This document shows, in pieces, positions 22,667 to 35,893 of a stretch of DNA of 64,000 bases. Position 1 is the stretch's first letter; each line of letters opens with the position of its first letter. Made by a program: the position numbers and the translations under genes. This DNA comes from Archivesica marissinica (taxonomy: Eukaryota > Mollusca > Bivalvia > Venerida > Vesicomyidae): the NCBI GenBank assembly GCA_014843695.1, contig CM026400.1, positions 12,355,395 to 12,419,394 of the forward strand, written 5' to 3'. Under the pieces are notes generated by a model. It had not been told where the DNA came from. It saw only the letters and a program-made list of their open reading frames with translations, and did no database searches.

Positions 22667-23275
22667 AAAGCAGCATTACATCGTAATAAAGGATGTTTTG
22701 GGTAAAATATAAATACTAATGTGTGTGTGTGTTTACAAAAATCGAAATAGTCGCTCAGAAACGATAACATTCCAATAAATATAAACCTTCGTATACGTTA
22801 ATTTGTTTATCAACACACGAAATATAAACATGCACAGCGCGCATGCGTGAAACAACAGAGGATGTAGAAAACAGCGTATATATTTTGAACATGAAAGACT
22901 ATCTATCTATCTTCCTCTAATGTCGAACCCCTCGCGGGGATGTATACATGTCACTAAAAGACTTAGATAACAGAGGTATGAATCAACATGTCAAGTAATT
23001 TAATTACAAAAGACAACGTGGGTCAAATGGGGACGATGCATTCCGAATGTAAACAAGTGTGGACGGTGTGTTCTAGTTGTAAAGAAATGCGTGACCGATC
23101 GACTCGGAAAGTCCTACTTTCGGTTTGAGTTTGTTTTATCGCAAAAAAACATTGTTTACCAATGGAACATAAGTATACAAAGTATAATGTTAGAATGTGT
23201 AGCAGCATTGCTACCAATACGTAAAATTTGAATGTTTCAAATATCTTTTTATTTCATACGATGTAATGCTGCTTT
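22667..23275. mobile_element. 609-bp element with perfect 19-bp TIRs
   Basis: Terminal inverted repeats AAAGCAGCATTACATCGTA at 22,667-22,685 and its exact reverse complement at 23,257-23,275. The left flank is TTTT/TTAA-like. No transposase remains, so this is a non-autonomous DNA transposon (MITE). It carries an internal insertion at about 22,900-22,952: a GATA-repeat plus SINE-like tail with hairpin CCCC TCGC GGGG at 22,928-22,939. Related partial copies are at 21,987 and 56,596. Confidence 0.85.
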
Positions 23276-23409
23276 CAATTATGCTTACTTGGATCCCGTT
23301 GGAAATACGCCTTTCCATCGAATGTTAAAGCTTTACAGGATATCCTGTGCATATGTCATTATTAGTTGATACTTAAAAGATAAGTTGTAACATCAGACTA
23401 GTAAGTTGG

Positions 23410-24409
23410 NNNNNNNNNNNNNNNNNNNNNNNNNNNNNNNNNNNNNNNNNNNNNNNNNNNNNNNNNNNNNNNNNNNNNNNNNNNNNNNNNNNNNNNNNNN
23501 NNNNNNNNNNNNNNNNNNNNNNNNNNNNNNNNNNNNNNNNNNNNNNNNNNNNNNNNNNNNNNNNNNNNNNNNNNNNNNNNNNNNNNNNNNNNNNNNNNNN
23601 NNNNNNNNNNNNNNNNNNNNNNNNNNNNNNNNNNNNNNNNNNNNNNNNNNNNNNNNNNNNNNNNNNNNNNNNNNNNNNNNNNNNNNNNNNNNNNNNNNNN
23701 NNNNNNNNNNNNNNNNNNNNNNNNNNNNNNNNNNNNNNNNNNNNNNNNNNNNNNNNNNNNNNNNNNNNNNNNNNNNNNNNNNNNNNNNNNNNNNNNNNNN
23801 NNNNNNNNNNNNNNNNNNNNNNNNNNNNNNNNNNNNNNNNNNNNNNNNNNNNNNNNNNNNNNNNNNNNNNNNNNNNNNNNNNNNNNNNNNNNNNNNNNNN
23901 NNNNNNNNNNNNNNNNNNNNNNNNNNNNNNNNNNNNNNNNNNNNNNNNNNNNNNNNNNNNNNNNNNNNNNNNNNNNNNNNNNNNNNNNNNNNNNNNNNNN
24001 NNNNNNNNNNNNNNNNNNNNNNNNNNNNNNNNNNNNNNNNNNNNNNNNNNNNNNNNNNNNNNNNNNNNNNNNNNNNNNNNNNNNNNNNNNNNNNNNNNNN
24101 NNNNNNNNNNNNNNNNNNNNNNNNNNNNNNNNNNNNNNNNNNNNNNNNNNNNNNNNNNNNNNNNNNNNNNNNNNNNNNNNNNNNNNNNNNNNNNNNNNNN
24201 NNNNNNNNNNNNNNNNNNNNNNNNNNNNNNNNNNNNNNNNNNNNNNNNNNNNNNNNNNNNNNNNNNNNNNNNNNNNNNNNNNNNNNNNNNNNNNNNNNNN
24301 NNNNNNNNNNNNNNNNNNNNNNNNNNNNNNNNNNNNNNNNNNNNNNNNNNNNNNNNNNNNNNNNNNNNNNNNNNNNNNNNNNNNNNNNNNNNNNNNNNNN
24401 NNNNNNNNN
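23410..24409. other. Scaffold gap (1000 N) at the inversion centre
   Basis: Exactly 1000 N, the style of a fixed-length placeholder. The bases touching it are exact mirror images (GTAAGTTGG before, CCAACTTAC after), so the inverted symmetry reaches the gap edge on both sides. Confidence 0.99.
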
Positions 24410-24543
24410 CCAACTTACTAGTCTGATGTTACAACTTATCTTTTAAGTATCAACTAATAATGACATATGCACAGGATATCCTGTAAAGCTTTAACATTCG
24501 ATGGAAAGGCGTATTTCCAACGGGATCCAAGTAAGCATAATTG

Positions 24544-25152
24544 AAAGCAGCATTACATCGTATGAAATAAAAAGATATTTGAAACATTCAAATTTTACGT
24601 ATTGGTAGCAATGCTGCTACACATTCTAACATTATACTTTGTATACTTATGTTCCATTGGTAAACAATGTTTTTTTGCGATAAAACAAACTCAAACCGAA
24701 AGTAGGACTTTCCGAGTCGATCGGTCACGCATTTCTTTACAACTAGAACACACCGTCCACACTTGTTTACATTCGGAATGCATCGTCCCCATTTGACCCA
24801 CGTTGTCTTTTGTAATTAAATTACTTGACATGTTGATTCATACCTCTGTTATCTAAGTCTTTTAGTGACATGTATACATCCCCGCGAGGGGTTCGACATT
24901 AGAGGAAGATAGATAGATAGTCTTTCATGTTCAAAATATATACGCTGTTTTCTACATCCTCTGTTGTTTCACGCATGCGCGCTGTGCATGTTTATATTTC
25001 GTGTGTTGATAAACAAATTAACGTATACGAAGGTTTATATTTATTGGAATGTTATCGTTTCTGAGCGACTATTTCGATTTTTGTAAACACACACACACAT
25101 TAGTATTTATATTTTACCCAAAACATCCTTTATTACGATGTAATGCTGCTTT
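24544..25152. mobile_element. Mirror copy of the 609-bp TIR element
   Basis: Reverse complement of 22,667-23,275 with the same perfect 19-bp terminal repeats and the same internal hairpin-tail insertion (hairpin at 24,880-24,891). Same length. Confidence 0.85.
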
Positions 25153-25231
25153 AAAATGATAACTGATCTAATAAATAAATCAAAAACCTTTGGGAAGTAT
25201 TGCAAAGCATGTCACTATTCAATAACCTTTT

Positions 25232-25448
25232 CAGTGGTAATGCGTTCGCTTCAGGTGCGAAAGCCACGGAGTTCGAGCACAGCTAGAGCCGTTACGATTG
25301 TGCCCTTGGGCAAGGCATTTAGATTCCGCATGTCCCTTTTCTCTCCCTCGTGGTGATGGATTCCACCAGAAATGAGATCTCGAAATGTGATTAATATCAG
25401 TTGTAAGAACTTGTTTCGCAATCTACCTAAAACTATATTTGTATAAAC
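25232..25448 (+). mobile_element. Mirror copy of SINE family B, copy 3
   Basis: Reverse complement of 22,371-22,587; body GATTGTGCCCTTGGGCAAGG and tail TTGCGAAACAA complement are both present. Confidence 0.88.
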
Positions 25449-25556
25449 TAACAACCACTTTTCTTTAAGCTACTCTCTTCTTCTTTTCATTCTCCGATTT
25501 GATATTTCATGTTCTTGAACTTTCTTCAAATATTCATTCAAATGTATATATATTGT

Positions 25557-25832
25557 CTCTCACAGTTGTGCCTATATATTTGTAGACTATTCTTAGTTAA
25601 ATTATCTATAAACGACATTACCTCGCGCTTAGTATTGACTCCGGTGACAAAACAAACGTCAATTTAGGAGCATGGATGACCGTTATATGAAATCATACTT
25701 TCAATCCACAAAAACACTGTTTATTGATTCAATGCTAATATTCGAATGTATTCGGTAGAATTTGTAGTAGCAATGCATTTATAAGTGAACACATGCATTT
25801 TATTTGCGTTTTCACTGATGTAGTGTCGCTTT
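25557..25832 (-). repeat. Mirror copy of the partial TIR-family element
   Basis: Reverse complement of 21,987-22,262. Confidence 0.7.
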
Positions 25833-25909
25833 AAAGATAATGTACTAGCTGGCTGATTTATGTTTCCCGTGAAAAATGCTTTCAAGCCGAAAATTCGGAT
25901 ATAGAGAGG

Positions 25910-25912
<3 letters not shown>

Positions 25913-25959
<47 letters not shown>
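25913..25959. repeat. Mirror (AT)n microsatellite
   Basis: Counterpart of 21,860-21,906. Equal length in both arms is noteworthy because long AT runs usually differ between alleles or duplicates. Confidence 0.97.
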
Positions 25960-25960
<1 letters not shown>

Positions 25961-26150
25961 CTAGTTCCCTGCTAGGAACAATCGACATATAATTCATTCA
26001 AATGTTAACCATTTTCTTTTCGACATCCACAACTATTGACTCACTAATAACTTCTGAAATCCTATACCCTATACCTAGAATAGTGTTTCACTTATTTTCA
26101 TTTTAATGCATGTATATATTATTCTCCTGCCTATTGTATATTAATCTTTT

Positions 26151-26373
26151 TTTTTAAACTTTATTTATTTTACAACGATTACGAAGCAAGTTTTAACAAC
26201 TTATATTAATCACTCTCGTTGGCTCGGATGACAAGCGTATACGTGGTCATTCGTGGGGGAGGAAACCGGAGTACCCGGAGAAAATCCACTTGTCCGATCT
26301 GGCGACCATCGTACCACCTCACATACTTTCCGGTCTGAGGATCGAACCCGGGTCGCATTGGTGAGAAGCAATC
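26151..26373 (-). mobile_element. Mirror copy of SINE family A, copy 2
   Basis: Reverse complement of 21,446-21,668, same truncation point within the head. Confidence 0.9.
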
Positions 26374-28174
26374 AATTGATCGGGATAAGAACTATATAGG
26401 TTTTCGTTCGTTCTAATCACTCTCAGTCTACTGCTGTTAAATTATATTTAAATGTTCTTTTCTTGATTACATGTAAACATTCATAAGTTTGCGCCCAACG
26501 GTTAGCCTGGGAACAGGCGTCGATATATTTCAGTCAAATAAATATATTTTAACACCGATACTATTAATTGGGTCGTATTGAGTGTCTGGTCATATCAACG
26601 CCTGTGGAAAGTGGGGGGTGGGGTTGTCCGTGTAATTATTGACTCGCATTAATCCTATTAATAGGCCTAGCACGTGCTTTAATGGCGTACTTGAATCGAA
26701 AGCGAGGCACTGCAATGTTGATAAAAGTTTATAATTGGCCGCCATTGTTTACGGGTCAACGGAAAAATAAATAGTTTTAAAAAGTACAATGTGCGTTTGA
26801 TTTGACATATTTACTCAATATTTAAGTCGTCCTTAGTTCAATTACGCCGAATCGATCCATTACCATCTAAATGTAATATTTAAAATCCGCCATCTCGGCG
26901 ATATAACACAGAAACGAGACATTATATGTTTGCACTGTAAATGAGTCTATATCTCTAGCATTCGTGTATATTCGGATATGATCGTGTATAATCGTGCCTG
27001 TTCGGCGATTTTCGATAGAATTCCGCTTCTATTTTTAGCGATATTGTCTTGTAGAGAAGAGTTGTCGTTCTTCAAATCTACACCCTCATAAAAATGTGTG
27101 TAAGTAGATGGCGCTACGATCGGAAATCCAGTTTCCCCAGGCTGTCATTTTGCCGGAAGTTAAAACGTGAAAAATCGACAGACTGGAACTCAGGCTACCC
27201 AGCGGTATCAGTTAGGCTTGCACACGAGGATGTACTGGTATATAAACAATGAAACATACACACACCAGAGCCGTCCCTGAGAACTCGGAAACAGATACAA
27301 AGTGGTCCAGATCCGATTCCATAGTCCGTATGCATATTATTGTCTATCAGGCTGCTGCAGTGAACAGTAATTTTCACTCCAAGGCCTATCGCATCGGTAT
27401 CAATTCTACAATTCCTCCGAGAAAATATTCTGTGCGCAGCCTGAAAGAAAGAAATAATTCAAGTATGACCACAGTGACTACAGCTTCACAAAAACATGAC
27501 AGAAATATACCAATTAAAACTTGTTCCTATTTTCACTTTTGATGTGCTCTTATTTGCAGACAACAAATACAGACCACAGCCGAGGCTATTTTCGACACGT
27601 CCGTCAACCTATCATAACAATCAAGTCAACAAAAACAGTTTCAATGCAGCAGGAGTTTTGGTTCCCCCCTTCATCGTATGCTTGAAAGAAATCGTGCAAA
27701 TAGGTGGTCGACCACCTACATTTTTTGATATTTTCATTTTTGTTTATCCCTGTTCAATTGTGTCTGCAAATGGTCGTCCGAGCCAGGAAATGCAGTACCA
27801 CCAAGGTCACACATTATAACGTTCACTAATTCTAAACATCCATTTTCAGCATCCAGAAGCATTGTCATCAACACATAACTATTATAAAGATCATACATAT
27901 ACTCAAACGTTAATCTTACCTACTATTTCATAATTTCTCCACCAGGGCCAATTGGAAAATGGGGCTCGAAAACTGTGCACTATCGCCTTATGCCTGGTTA
28001 AAGCGAGGTACAACAGTGATTTATACATTCATACGAAATGCTTGCTTTAGTGGAAAATAATATAGAAATTAGTGGTATTAGCCCCGGACGTGGATTCCAA
28101 TATTCGGATGCAGTAATGCTATGGATATAATGCTTGAGTTATTGTTGAGTCATTCTCTTAGTCATATTATTTAA
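26374..28174. other. Mirror of unassigned stretch 19,645-21,445
   Basis: Reverse complement of the left-arm interval with the same ETS-like and YY1-like motifs near 26,710-27,180. No coding exon recognised. Confidence 0.3.
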
Positions 28175-28279
28175 GAAATAATAAGTATCAACCGTGGTAT
28201 ATCGCAGAATAACCCTAGTTTGAAGTTCTTATGCGTAGAAATATATCACGATGGCCGAACGGTTGATACTTATTATTTC
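28175..28279. repeat. Mirror copy of the 21-bp inverted repeat
   Basis: Counterpart of 19,540-19,644; arms at 28,175-28,195 and 28,259-28,279. Confidence 0.85.
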
Positions 28280-29046
28280 GATTCTAACACGACTTACTTC
28301 TAATAATTTTAGACGAGAAAGGAGTATTTTCTTCAAACGCCGTGCATTTGACTTTCGAAATTTCCTCCTGCGTTGACGTTCTTTGTTATGGAAAATATCA
28401 ATCTAGTGCATAAATGAACAACAGTTGTAACTGATCAATAATTTTATTTATTTTGTCAAATAAAACTGTACAGAATAGTAACTGAAACGTTACTTAACAG
28501 AAAAACAAGACGGACAAGAGATTATCTGATTCTAAAAATAGCCCACTTCCGCGAATTCCCACGGTTGTATTTACAAACGCATTGTATAACTGGAATAGCC
28601 AAAAAACGGTGTGCGCGCAGCATAGTTCAAGGTATATCGCAGAATAACCCGAGGTATATTTTACTCTACAAGTATGTATGTTATTAGCTGGGTCGTGTTA
28701 GAATATATGATTAATTGTATATGTTATAGTGTCATACTTTTCGTATATGTGGCTCCATTCAAATGTGCTTGTTTATATGTTAATCTGACATCTTGCTACA
28801 GTCGGAAACTAGCTAAAAGCTGATGTTGTACTTGTTGTACTTGTTATTTATGTTCAAAATAAAGATTCATTTTAGTTTAATCATATGTTATTGCGTGTTT
28901 TATATACAATACAATTACAAATATAAATATGATAAAAATATAAGCAAAATGATACAACTGCAATGCTATGACTATGTGTGACTACTGTAAGAATAAAATG
29001 TAGAAGCAAATGTGTTGAGTAACGAGTCTTACCAACGTTAGTTAGT
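28280..29046. other. Mirror of unassigned stretch 18,773-19,539
   Basis: Reverse complement of the left-arm interval; nothing further seen. Confidence 0.35.
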
Positions 29047-29337
29047 GTGTGTGGTTTACGATTATTTATCGTCGCTACCGGTTGTCCATATGAGCGCCGC
29101 CTCCTGAAGTGATTCGTCACTTTAGATGTTTGGAGGATAGTGAAATGATACAGACAGAGACCCATTCCAGAGTCTCAGCTGTTTCTTTTACGTGCACGGT
29201 GCACAGCACCGACACGATACCTCGGTTTAAAGTCCCATCTGAACAACTGTTAATTTATTATGGTCAGACGGGGGATCGAACCTGCAATCCCTGGATTACC
29301 AGTCCAGCGTGTTACCACTGGATTACAGATCCGTCTG
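29047..29337 (-). mobile_element. Mirror copy of SINE family D, copy 2
   Basis: Reverse complement of 18,482-18,772, tRNA-like head at the high-coordinate end. Confidence 0.9.
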
Positions 29338-29525
29338 TTAGCTGGTGCCCTCCCCAATATTCATTTATCGTGTATCTAGAGTGTATACATGTACATAGCT
29401 ATGCTTCTTCTTCTTTAACGTATATCCCATGGTGCACCAGTGTAATTAATGCATCTGGTTGTATCCGCTAGTAGATGAATAAGTGATACTCATTGTAGAT
29501 TAAGACTATACTATAACTGGAATAT

Positions 29526-29779
29526 AAAAAAGTCTAAACTTTATTTATTTTACAATGATTGCGAAGTAAGTTCTGACAACTTATATTAATCACTCTCGTT
29601 GGCACGGATGAAAGCGTATATGTGGTCATTCGTGTGGGAGGAAACCGGAGTACCCGGAGAAAACCCACCTGTCCGATCTGGCAACCACCGTACCATCTCA
29701 CATACTTCCCGGTCTGAGGATCGAACTCGGATTACATTGGTGAGAAGCGAGCGCGCTAACCACTATGCCAATCGGACAG
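29526..29779 (-). mobile_element. Mirror copy of SINE family A, copy 1
   Basis: Reverse complement of 18,040-18,293. The target duplication (CTGGAATAT on this strand) is also retained at both ends. Confidence 0.92.
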
Positions 29780-29922
29780 CTGGAATATGTATTGGTCAGA
29801 ATGGCGATATTTGATTTTTCTGTTTAATTATAAACTTACGGATTGTGTTTGCCTGCTGCAGAAAACTGACATGCAGTTGGTGACGGAGTCTTCTAGAGAG
29901 GACCTCAATTCGTGTAGGATTA

Positions 29923-31547
29923 TCTTCTTTGCTTGGCAATACGTTCAGTCTCGTCAGACTGACTAGTACATTCTATGATGAGATAGGGATATGGTCGTTG
30001 CTTGGCAATACGTCCAGTCTCGCCAGACTAGTACATTCTATGAAGAGGTAGGGATATCGTCATTGCTTGGCAATACTTTTATCATCGCCAGACTAGTACC
30101 TTCTATGATGAGATAGGGATATGGTCGTTGCTTGGCAATACGTTCAGTCTCACCAGGCTAGTACATTCTATGATGAGATAGGGATATCGTCGTTGCTTGG
30201 CAATACTTTCTTTATCGCCAGACTAGTACATTCTATGATGAGATAGGGATATCGTCGTTGCTTGGCAATACTTTCAGTCTCGCCAGGCTAGTACATTCTA
30301 TGATGAGATAGGGATATCGTCGTTGCTTGGCAATATGGCAATAGTTTCAGGCTCGGCAGGCTAGTACATTCTATGATGAGATAGGGATATAGTCGTTGCT
30401 TGGCAATACTTCCAGTCTTGTAGGTCTAGTGCATTCTATGATGAGATAGGGGTATCGTCGTTGCTAGGCAATAGTTTCAGTCTTGCGGGCTAGTACATTC
30501 TTTGAAGAGGTAGGGATGTCGTCGTTGCTTGGCAATAGTTTCAGTCTCGTTGGTCTAGTACATTCTATTAAGAGGTAGGGATATCGTCGTTGCTTGGCAA
30601 TACTTTCAGTCTAGTAGGTCTAGTACATTCTATGAGGTAGGGATATCGTCGTTGCTAGGCAATAGTTTCAGGCTCGTGAGGCTAGTACATTCTATGATGA
30701 GATAGGGATATCTTCGATGCTTGACAATACTTTCAGTCTCGCCAGACTAGAACATTCTATGAAGAGGTAGGGATATCGTAGTTGCTTGGTAATATTTTCA
30801 GTCTCGCCCAACTAGTACATTCTATGATGAGATAGGGATATGGTCGTTGCTTGGCAATACTTTCAGTCTCGCCAGACTAGTGCATTTTATGAAGAGGTAG
30901 GGATATGGTCGTTGCTTGGCAATACTTTCAGTCTCGCCAGACTAGTACATTCTATGATGAGATAGGGATATGGTCGTTGCTTGGCAATACTTTCAGTCTC
31001 GCCAGACTAGTACATTTTATGAAGAGGTAGGGATATGGTCGTTGCTTGGCAATACTTTCAGTCTCGCCAGACTAGTACATTCTATGAAGAGGTCGGGATA
31101 TGGTCGTTGCTTGGCAATACTTTCATTATCGCCAGACTAGTACATTCTATGATGAGATAGGGATATCGGCGTTGCTTGGCAATACTTTCAGTCTCGCCAG
31201 ACTAGTACATTCTATGATGAGATAGGGATATCGTCGTTGCTTGGCAATTCTTTAAGTCTCGCCAGACTAGTACATTCTATGATGATATAGGGATATCGTC
31301 GTTGCTTGGCAATACTTTCAGTCTCGCCAGACTAGTACATTCTATGATGAGATAGGGATATGGTCGTTGCTTGGTAATGCATCCAGTCTCGTATGTCTAG
31401 TACATTATATGAAGAGGTCGGGATATGGTCGTTGCTTGGCAATGCATCCAGTCTCGTAGGTCTAGTACATTCTATGAAGAGGTCGGGATATGGTCGTTGC
31501 CTGGCAATGCATCCAGTCTCGTAGGTCTAGTACATTATATGAAGAGA
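29923..31547 (-). repeat. Mirror copy of the 65-bp satellite
   Basis: Reverse complement of 16,272-17,896 with the same number and order of variant units, including the CATATTGC duplication near 30,330. No copy-number difference between arms, unlike the 34-bp satellite. Confidence 0.96.
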
Positions 31548-31798
31548 CACGTGAAGAAGGACCTCGATGAGAGTTGGTTCTATACATGGAAGTACACTTT
31601 ATCTATAAAAGTTTGACGAATGCTTTTGATAAACTTCGTTCTCGGGATGCTGAGAGACAGGCGTCTTGTACCATGTGCTCCCCTTCTCTGACTCCATGCT
31701 TCAGTCTTGAACCCCTGGCAGAAACACCTTGCCTACAAAAGAGTTATGGTCGAACGATTTGTAGCCCAATACTAAGTATATATTCAATGAGTACAACT

Positions 31799-32025
31799 AG
31801 TTTATACAAATTTATTTTAGCTCGATTGCGAAACAAGTTCTTTCAACTTATATCAATCGCTCTCGAGACCTCATTCCTGATGGAATCCATCGCCACGAGG
31901 GAGAGAAGAGGCAACGTGGAATTTGAATGCCTTGCCTAAGGACACAATCGTAAAGGCTCCAGCGGGGCTCGAACTCCGGACCTTTCGCACCTGAAGCGAA
32001 CGCGCATCCACTGCGCTATCACGAC
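31799..32025 (-). mobile_element. Mirror copy of SINE family B, copy 2
   Basis: Reverse complement of 15,794-16,020. Confidence 0.92.
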
Positions 32026-32215
32026 TTCGAATATCTGAACATAGACGAAATCAAGCCTCGCTAATCATGTTTTTCAAAATAAGAAATGAACTAGTTGCTG
32101 TAGATCACCACCACCTTACACGCACAGGAACCATTAACTATCTAATCCCACAGTCAAAAACCCAATTTCATGCCGACTCATGTTTCCTAAGAACAATCAG
32201 TCTATGGAACAGTCC

Positions 32216-32418
32216 GTGTGGCGTCCGTGGTCCAATGGTAGAGCGTCGGATTTGGAATCGAACGGTCCGGGTTCGATACTCAGTCAGGCCACGTATGTAG
32301 TGTCATTGAGCAAGACACCTCACACACATTGCTTAGTACTGGTTAACCGCTATGGCCGGCTAAGCATGCCCAGGAAAACATGTCTAGGTCCCCGCAAGGG
32401 GTTTGACATTAATGGTAC
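32216..32418 (+). mobile_element. Mirror copy of SINE family F, copy 3
   Basis: Reverse complement of 15,401-15,603. On this strand the order reads head (GTGGCGTCCGTGGTCCAATG), body, hairpin at 32,390-32,401 and CATA repeats. Confidence 0.9.
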
Positions 32419-32507
32419 ATACATGCATACATACATACATACATAACATACATACATACATGTATATACATACATATAGTCTATATACCGACATACATGT
32501 ATATACA
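32416..32507. repeat. Mirror CATA/TACA microsatellite
   Basis: Counterpart of 15,312-15,403. Confidence 0.85.
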
Positions 32508-32768
32508 GTCGACTCCCAGTCTACCGACTTTTGTTAACAGTCTGGACTCGACCTCCCTCTAACCATTGTACTGTCTACTTTTAACTATAGTTTTGTAGAT
32601 CCCTTTATCCTTTTAACTTGCACATAGCATTTTAGATTAAATATCTGTTCTAGACTGCGCCTGTCAATCATAATCATAAATGATTGTTCGGCAGTAAGAA
32701 GTTGAAGTTGAATGGACATGTAGCATCAACTTCTATTAAATATTACTTTATTTGTTTAGGGAATATAG

Positions 32769-32988
32769 GTCTCAGCTTAGTTTATACAAATTTATTTTAG
32801 CTCGATTGCGAAACAAGTTCTTACAACTTATATTAATCACTCTGGAGATCTCATTCCTGATGTAATCCATCACCACGAGGGGACGAGAAGAGGCAAAGTG
32901 GACTTTAAATGCCTTGCCTAAGGGCACAATCGTAACGGCTCCAGCGGGTTCGAACTCCAGACCTTTCGCACCTGAAGCGAACGCGCTT
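32769..32988 (-). mobile_element. Mirror copy of SINE family B, copy 1
   Basis: Reverse complement of 14,831-15,050, same 5' truncation next to an A/T run. Confidence 0.88.
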
Positions 32989-34048
32989 TTTTTTATTGGA
33001 AAGTACGGTATTTCATACTTGGTGAGTTTCCCCCTATGCTAAGATCTGATACGTGGCAGTAGGCCTATGTTAGTGTTGAGACAAGCCGTCTGTACCAATA
33101 TGTTTCAGTCGCAAATCTAGCTATAGCTTTTCATTTTGTGTATGTTAAGAGTGATGTGCTTGTCGTGTATTTCATACTTGTTCAGATACACAAGATAATA
33201 AATGTGTGTGTATTTGGTTAAATTATACACCTTTGCTATATTCACCACGTGTTACTTTCATAGACACCGTTTTTAAAACCGAAGACGCTAAAAACAGGTG
33301 GGTTTGTAAAAGAAATGAAATAAAAGTATATATATAGCGGGGCTTTGATGGACCTACTTCTGTCAAATGTAGTACACATTAACAAAATACATATGAATGC
33401 ATATAATTAGCATAACGTTGTTTTAAATGTTCATTGAAGTCGCTAGTTCCCCTGAGAATTTTGTCCAAGGAAGAAAAAAAAGATGGCGGGAAAACAAATT
33501 TATGGATTGCAAATTTATCGCATTTATGATCAATACATAGTCGTTGATGGTGTGTCCATCATATTATGGTTCACATAATTTGTTTGATATGAATGTGATT
33601 TGGCTATATGTTGTAAGGAAAGAACTGTTTGTTATATACATAGTGTGGTGGAACCTTAGTCCAAATATTTAGACTTGAAAAATGTGACATTTTACTATCC
33701 AGGCATTTTTCATAGTCTAAACGTTCAACCTCAATTAGGCGTAGCATATTTTATATTCTAAAAAGTCTTTTTTTATAAATTAAAATTGTTAACAAGATGA
33801 ACACACATACCGTTGTTTGAATTCTGCACAGTCTATAACGTCTCTTAACACAATATTGTACATGAAATCAACGTTTACATTTCATGGCAGAGTTTCGCCA
33901 TTCCAAATCGGCCATTTTGAATATTGGATTATTGCGAAAAACAAAAAAGAACTCGAAATAGACGAAAATGTTTACAAGATTTATCTCTGTGCCATTACGC
34001 TGAACCAAATAAGATTTCGTTTAATATTCAATTGTTCCGTCTCCACCA
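32989..34048. other. Mirror of unassigned stretch 13,771-14,830
   Basis: Reverse complement of the left-arm interval; no feature recognised. Confidence 0.4.
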
Positions 34049-35433
34049 CTAGCATAGACCATTCCACATATGTAGAAGAACTTTGGCAAACTTTCAAACT
34101 TGGCATATTAAACATTATGGACAAACGCATACTATCTAAAATGAGTAAACACCAGAAGTCACTACCATGGTTCAACAGAAAGCTCCAGAAGATGACAAAG
34201 AGGAAGGCCCGTCTTTACAAACATGCAAAGGAAAGTCGCCAATGGCAAACCTACAAAGAATACCAGAAAGAGTGCAAACGAACATTTAAAAAGGCCGAGA
34301 TCGACCACATCAACAGCACCATCCAAAAAGGACTAGACGAGAATAACACAAAGCCTTTCTGGAGATACGTGAAATCTCGCAGACAAGACAACACAGGCAT
34401 CTCTCCACTAAAGAAAATGGGACAGCTCCTAACCAACAGTAAAGACAAAGCCCAAATACTCGTTGATCAATTCAGCTCCGTATTCACTAAAGAAGATCCT
34501 CAAAACCCTGGAACCCTCCCTGACATAAATCGGAGACCGACACCAAAAATCCATGACCTCCAGATCACCACCAAAGGAGTTGAAAATCTGCTGAACAAAA
34601 TTGACATTGCTAAAGCTAGAGGACCTGATGACATTGCAAATATAATGCTGAAAACTGTGCTTCACAACTTGCACCCGCATTACGCTATATTTTCCAAAGA
34701 TCAGTGGACTCCGGCATGCTCCCCAAAGACTGGAGGAATGCAAACGTCGCTCCTGTATTCAAGAAAGGGGATGTACATCTTGCAGAAAACTATCGACCAG
34801 TATCTCTAACCTCCATCTCCTGCAAGCTACTAGAACATATTATCTGCAAACACTAGACCACCTCGATCATCATAACATTCTAACATCACTCAACCATGGA
34901 TTCAGATCAGGATACTCTTGCGAAACACAGCTTATCACAACGATGCACGACCTATTCATAAACCACGATAAGGGATCCCAAATTGACATTGCTATCCTAG
35001 ACTTCTCTAAAGCGTTCGACACCGTACCCCACGAGAAGCTACTATACAAGCTGAGAAACTACGGCATTGATGGTCAAACCAACAATTGGCTCAGGGACTT
35101 CCTAACAAACAGACACATGCAAGTGGTAGTTGATGGTGAATCGTCAAAACCAGTACACGTCGACTCTGGAGTACCACAAGGCACTGTCCTAGGACCGCTT
35201 CTGTTCCTGTGCCATATAAACGACTTGCCAGATACAGTGAAATCCAAGTTCGTTTATTTGCCGATGACTGCCTACTGTATAGATGCATCCGATCAGCAAG
35301 GGATCACGTGATACTACAGAGCGACCTGGAGGCATTGGAAGTATTGGCAACGTCATGGGGGATGCGCTTTAATGCCAAGAAATGTTATATACTAAGCATC
35401 AACAGCAAATCATCTCATTTTTACGAATTAGAA
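34049..35433 (+). pseudogene. Jockey/CR1-like LINE reverse transcriptase, mirror copy
   Basis: Same truncated reverse transcriptase as 12,384-13,770, on the plus strand here. Frameshifts near 34,665 and 34,853 are shared with the left copy. Here one base is missing near 35,243, immediately before the FADD motif, so the frame beginning at 34,943 ends at 35,311. The left arm is intact at that point. Conversely this copy reads through LATSWGMRFNAKKCYILSI where the left copy is broken. The endonuclease domain and 3' end are missing. Non-functional. Confidence 0.92.
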
Positions 35434-35463
35434 GCGTGTTACCACTGGGCTACAGATCCGTCT
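35434..35463 (-). repeat. Mirror of SINE D head / LINE fusion
   Basis: Reverse complement of 12,354-12,383 with the identical junction, so the fusion predates the separation of the two arm sequences. Confidence 0.7.
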
Positions 35464-35756
35464 TTATGGTGGATAAAAAATAATAATAACAAGTACGCCA
35501 TGCATTGGTGCCCTGTAGTCTTGAGCTCCCCATATAAACGGGTGCCAAACGACACCATTGGGATAGCTGTATTGAGCAGCAAGGTCATGTGATGAAGCTA
35601 AAATTGTCGACAAAGAGTGCTTTGAAAGTTGTTTTTACAACTTAAGAAAATAACAATATACGGCATGTGCAATTAACATTTTATACTGGTCATTATAATT
35701 TATATGTTGGATTTACGCCGAGCATAGGTTCCTCCACTATCTTCCTCTAATGTCAA

Positions 35757-35893
35757 CGGCGTATTGACAATAGGTTATCCCTCATGTATAAAATTCATAA
35801 TGATCTTGTTGCTATTCCTATTAACTTCTTTGCGGATTTTGACGCGCAACATGTCTACATCCACGCAAGTGGTTCGACATTAGCGGAAGATAG
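35757..35893 (+). pseudogene. Mirror LINE C-terminal fragment with tail hairpin
   Basis: Plus strand reads RLSLMYKIHNDLVAIP, then the SINE-F-like tail and GATA repeats. Counterpart of 11,924-12,060. The hairpin CCAC GCAA GTGG lies at 35,861-35,872. Confidence 0.5.

Noticed and set aside
23373..24446. Open frames across the N runs
   Set aside because: They consist of unknown bases.
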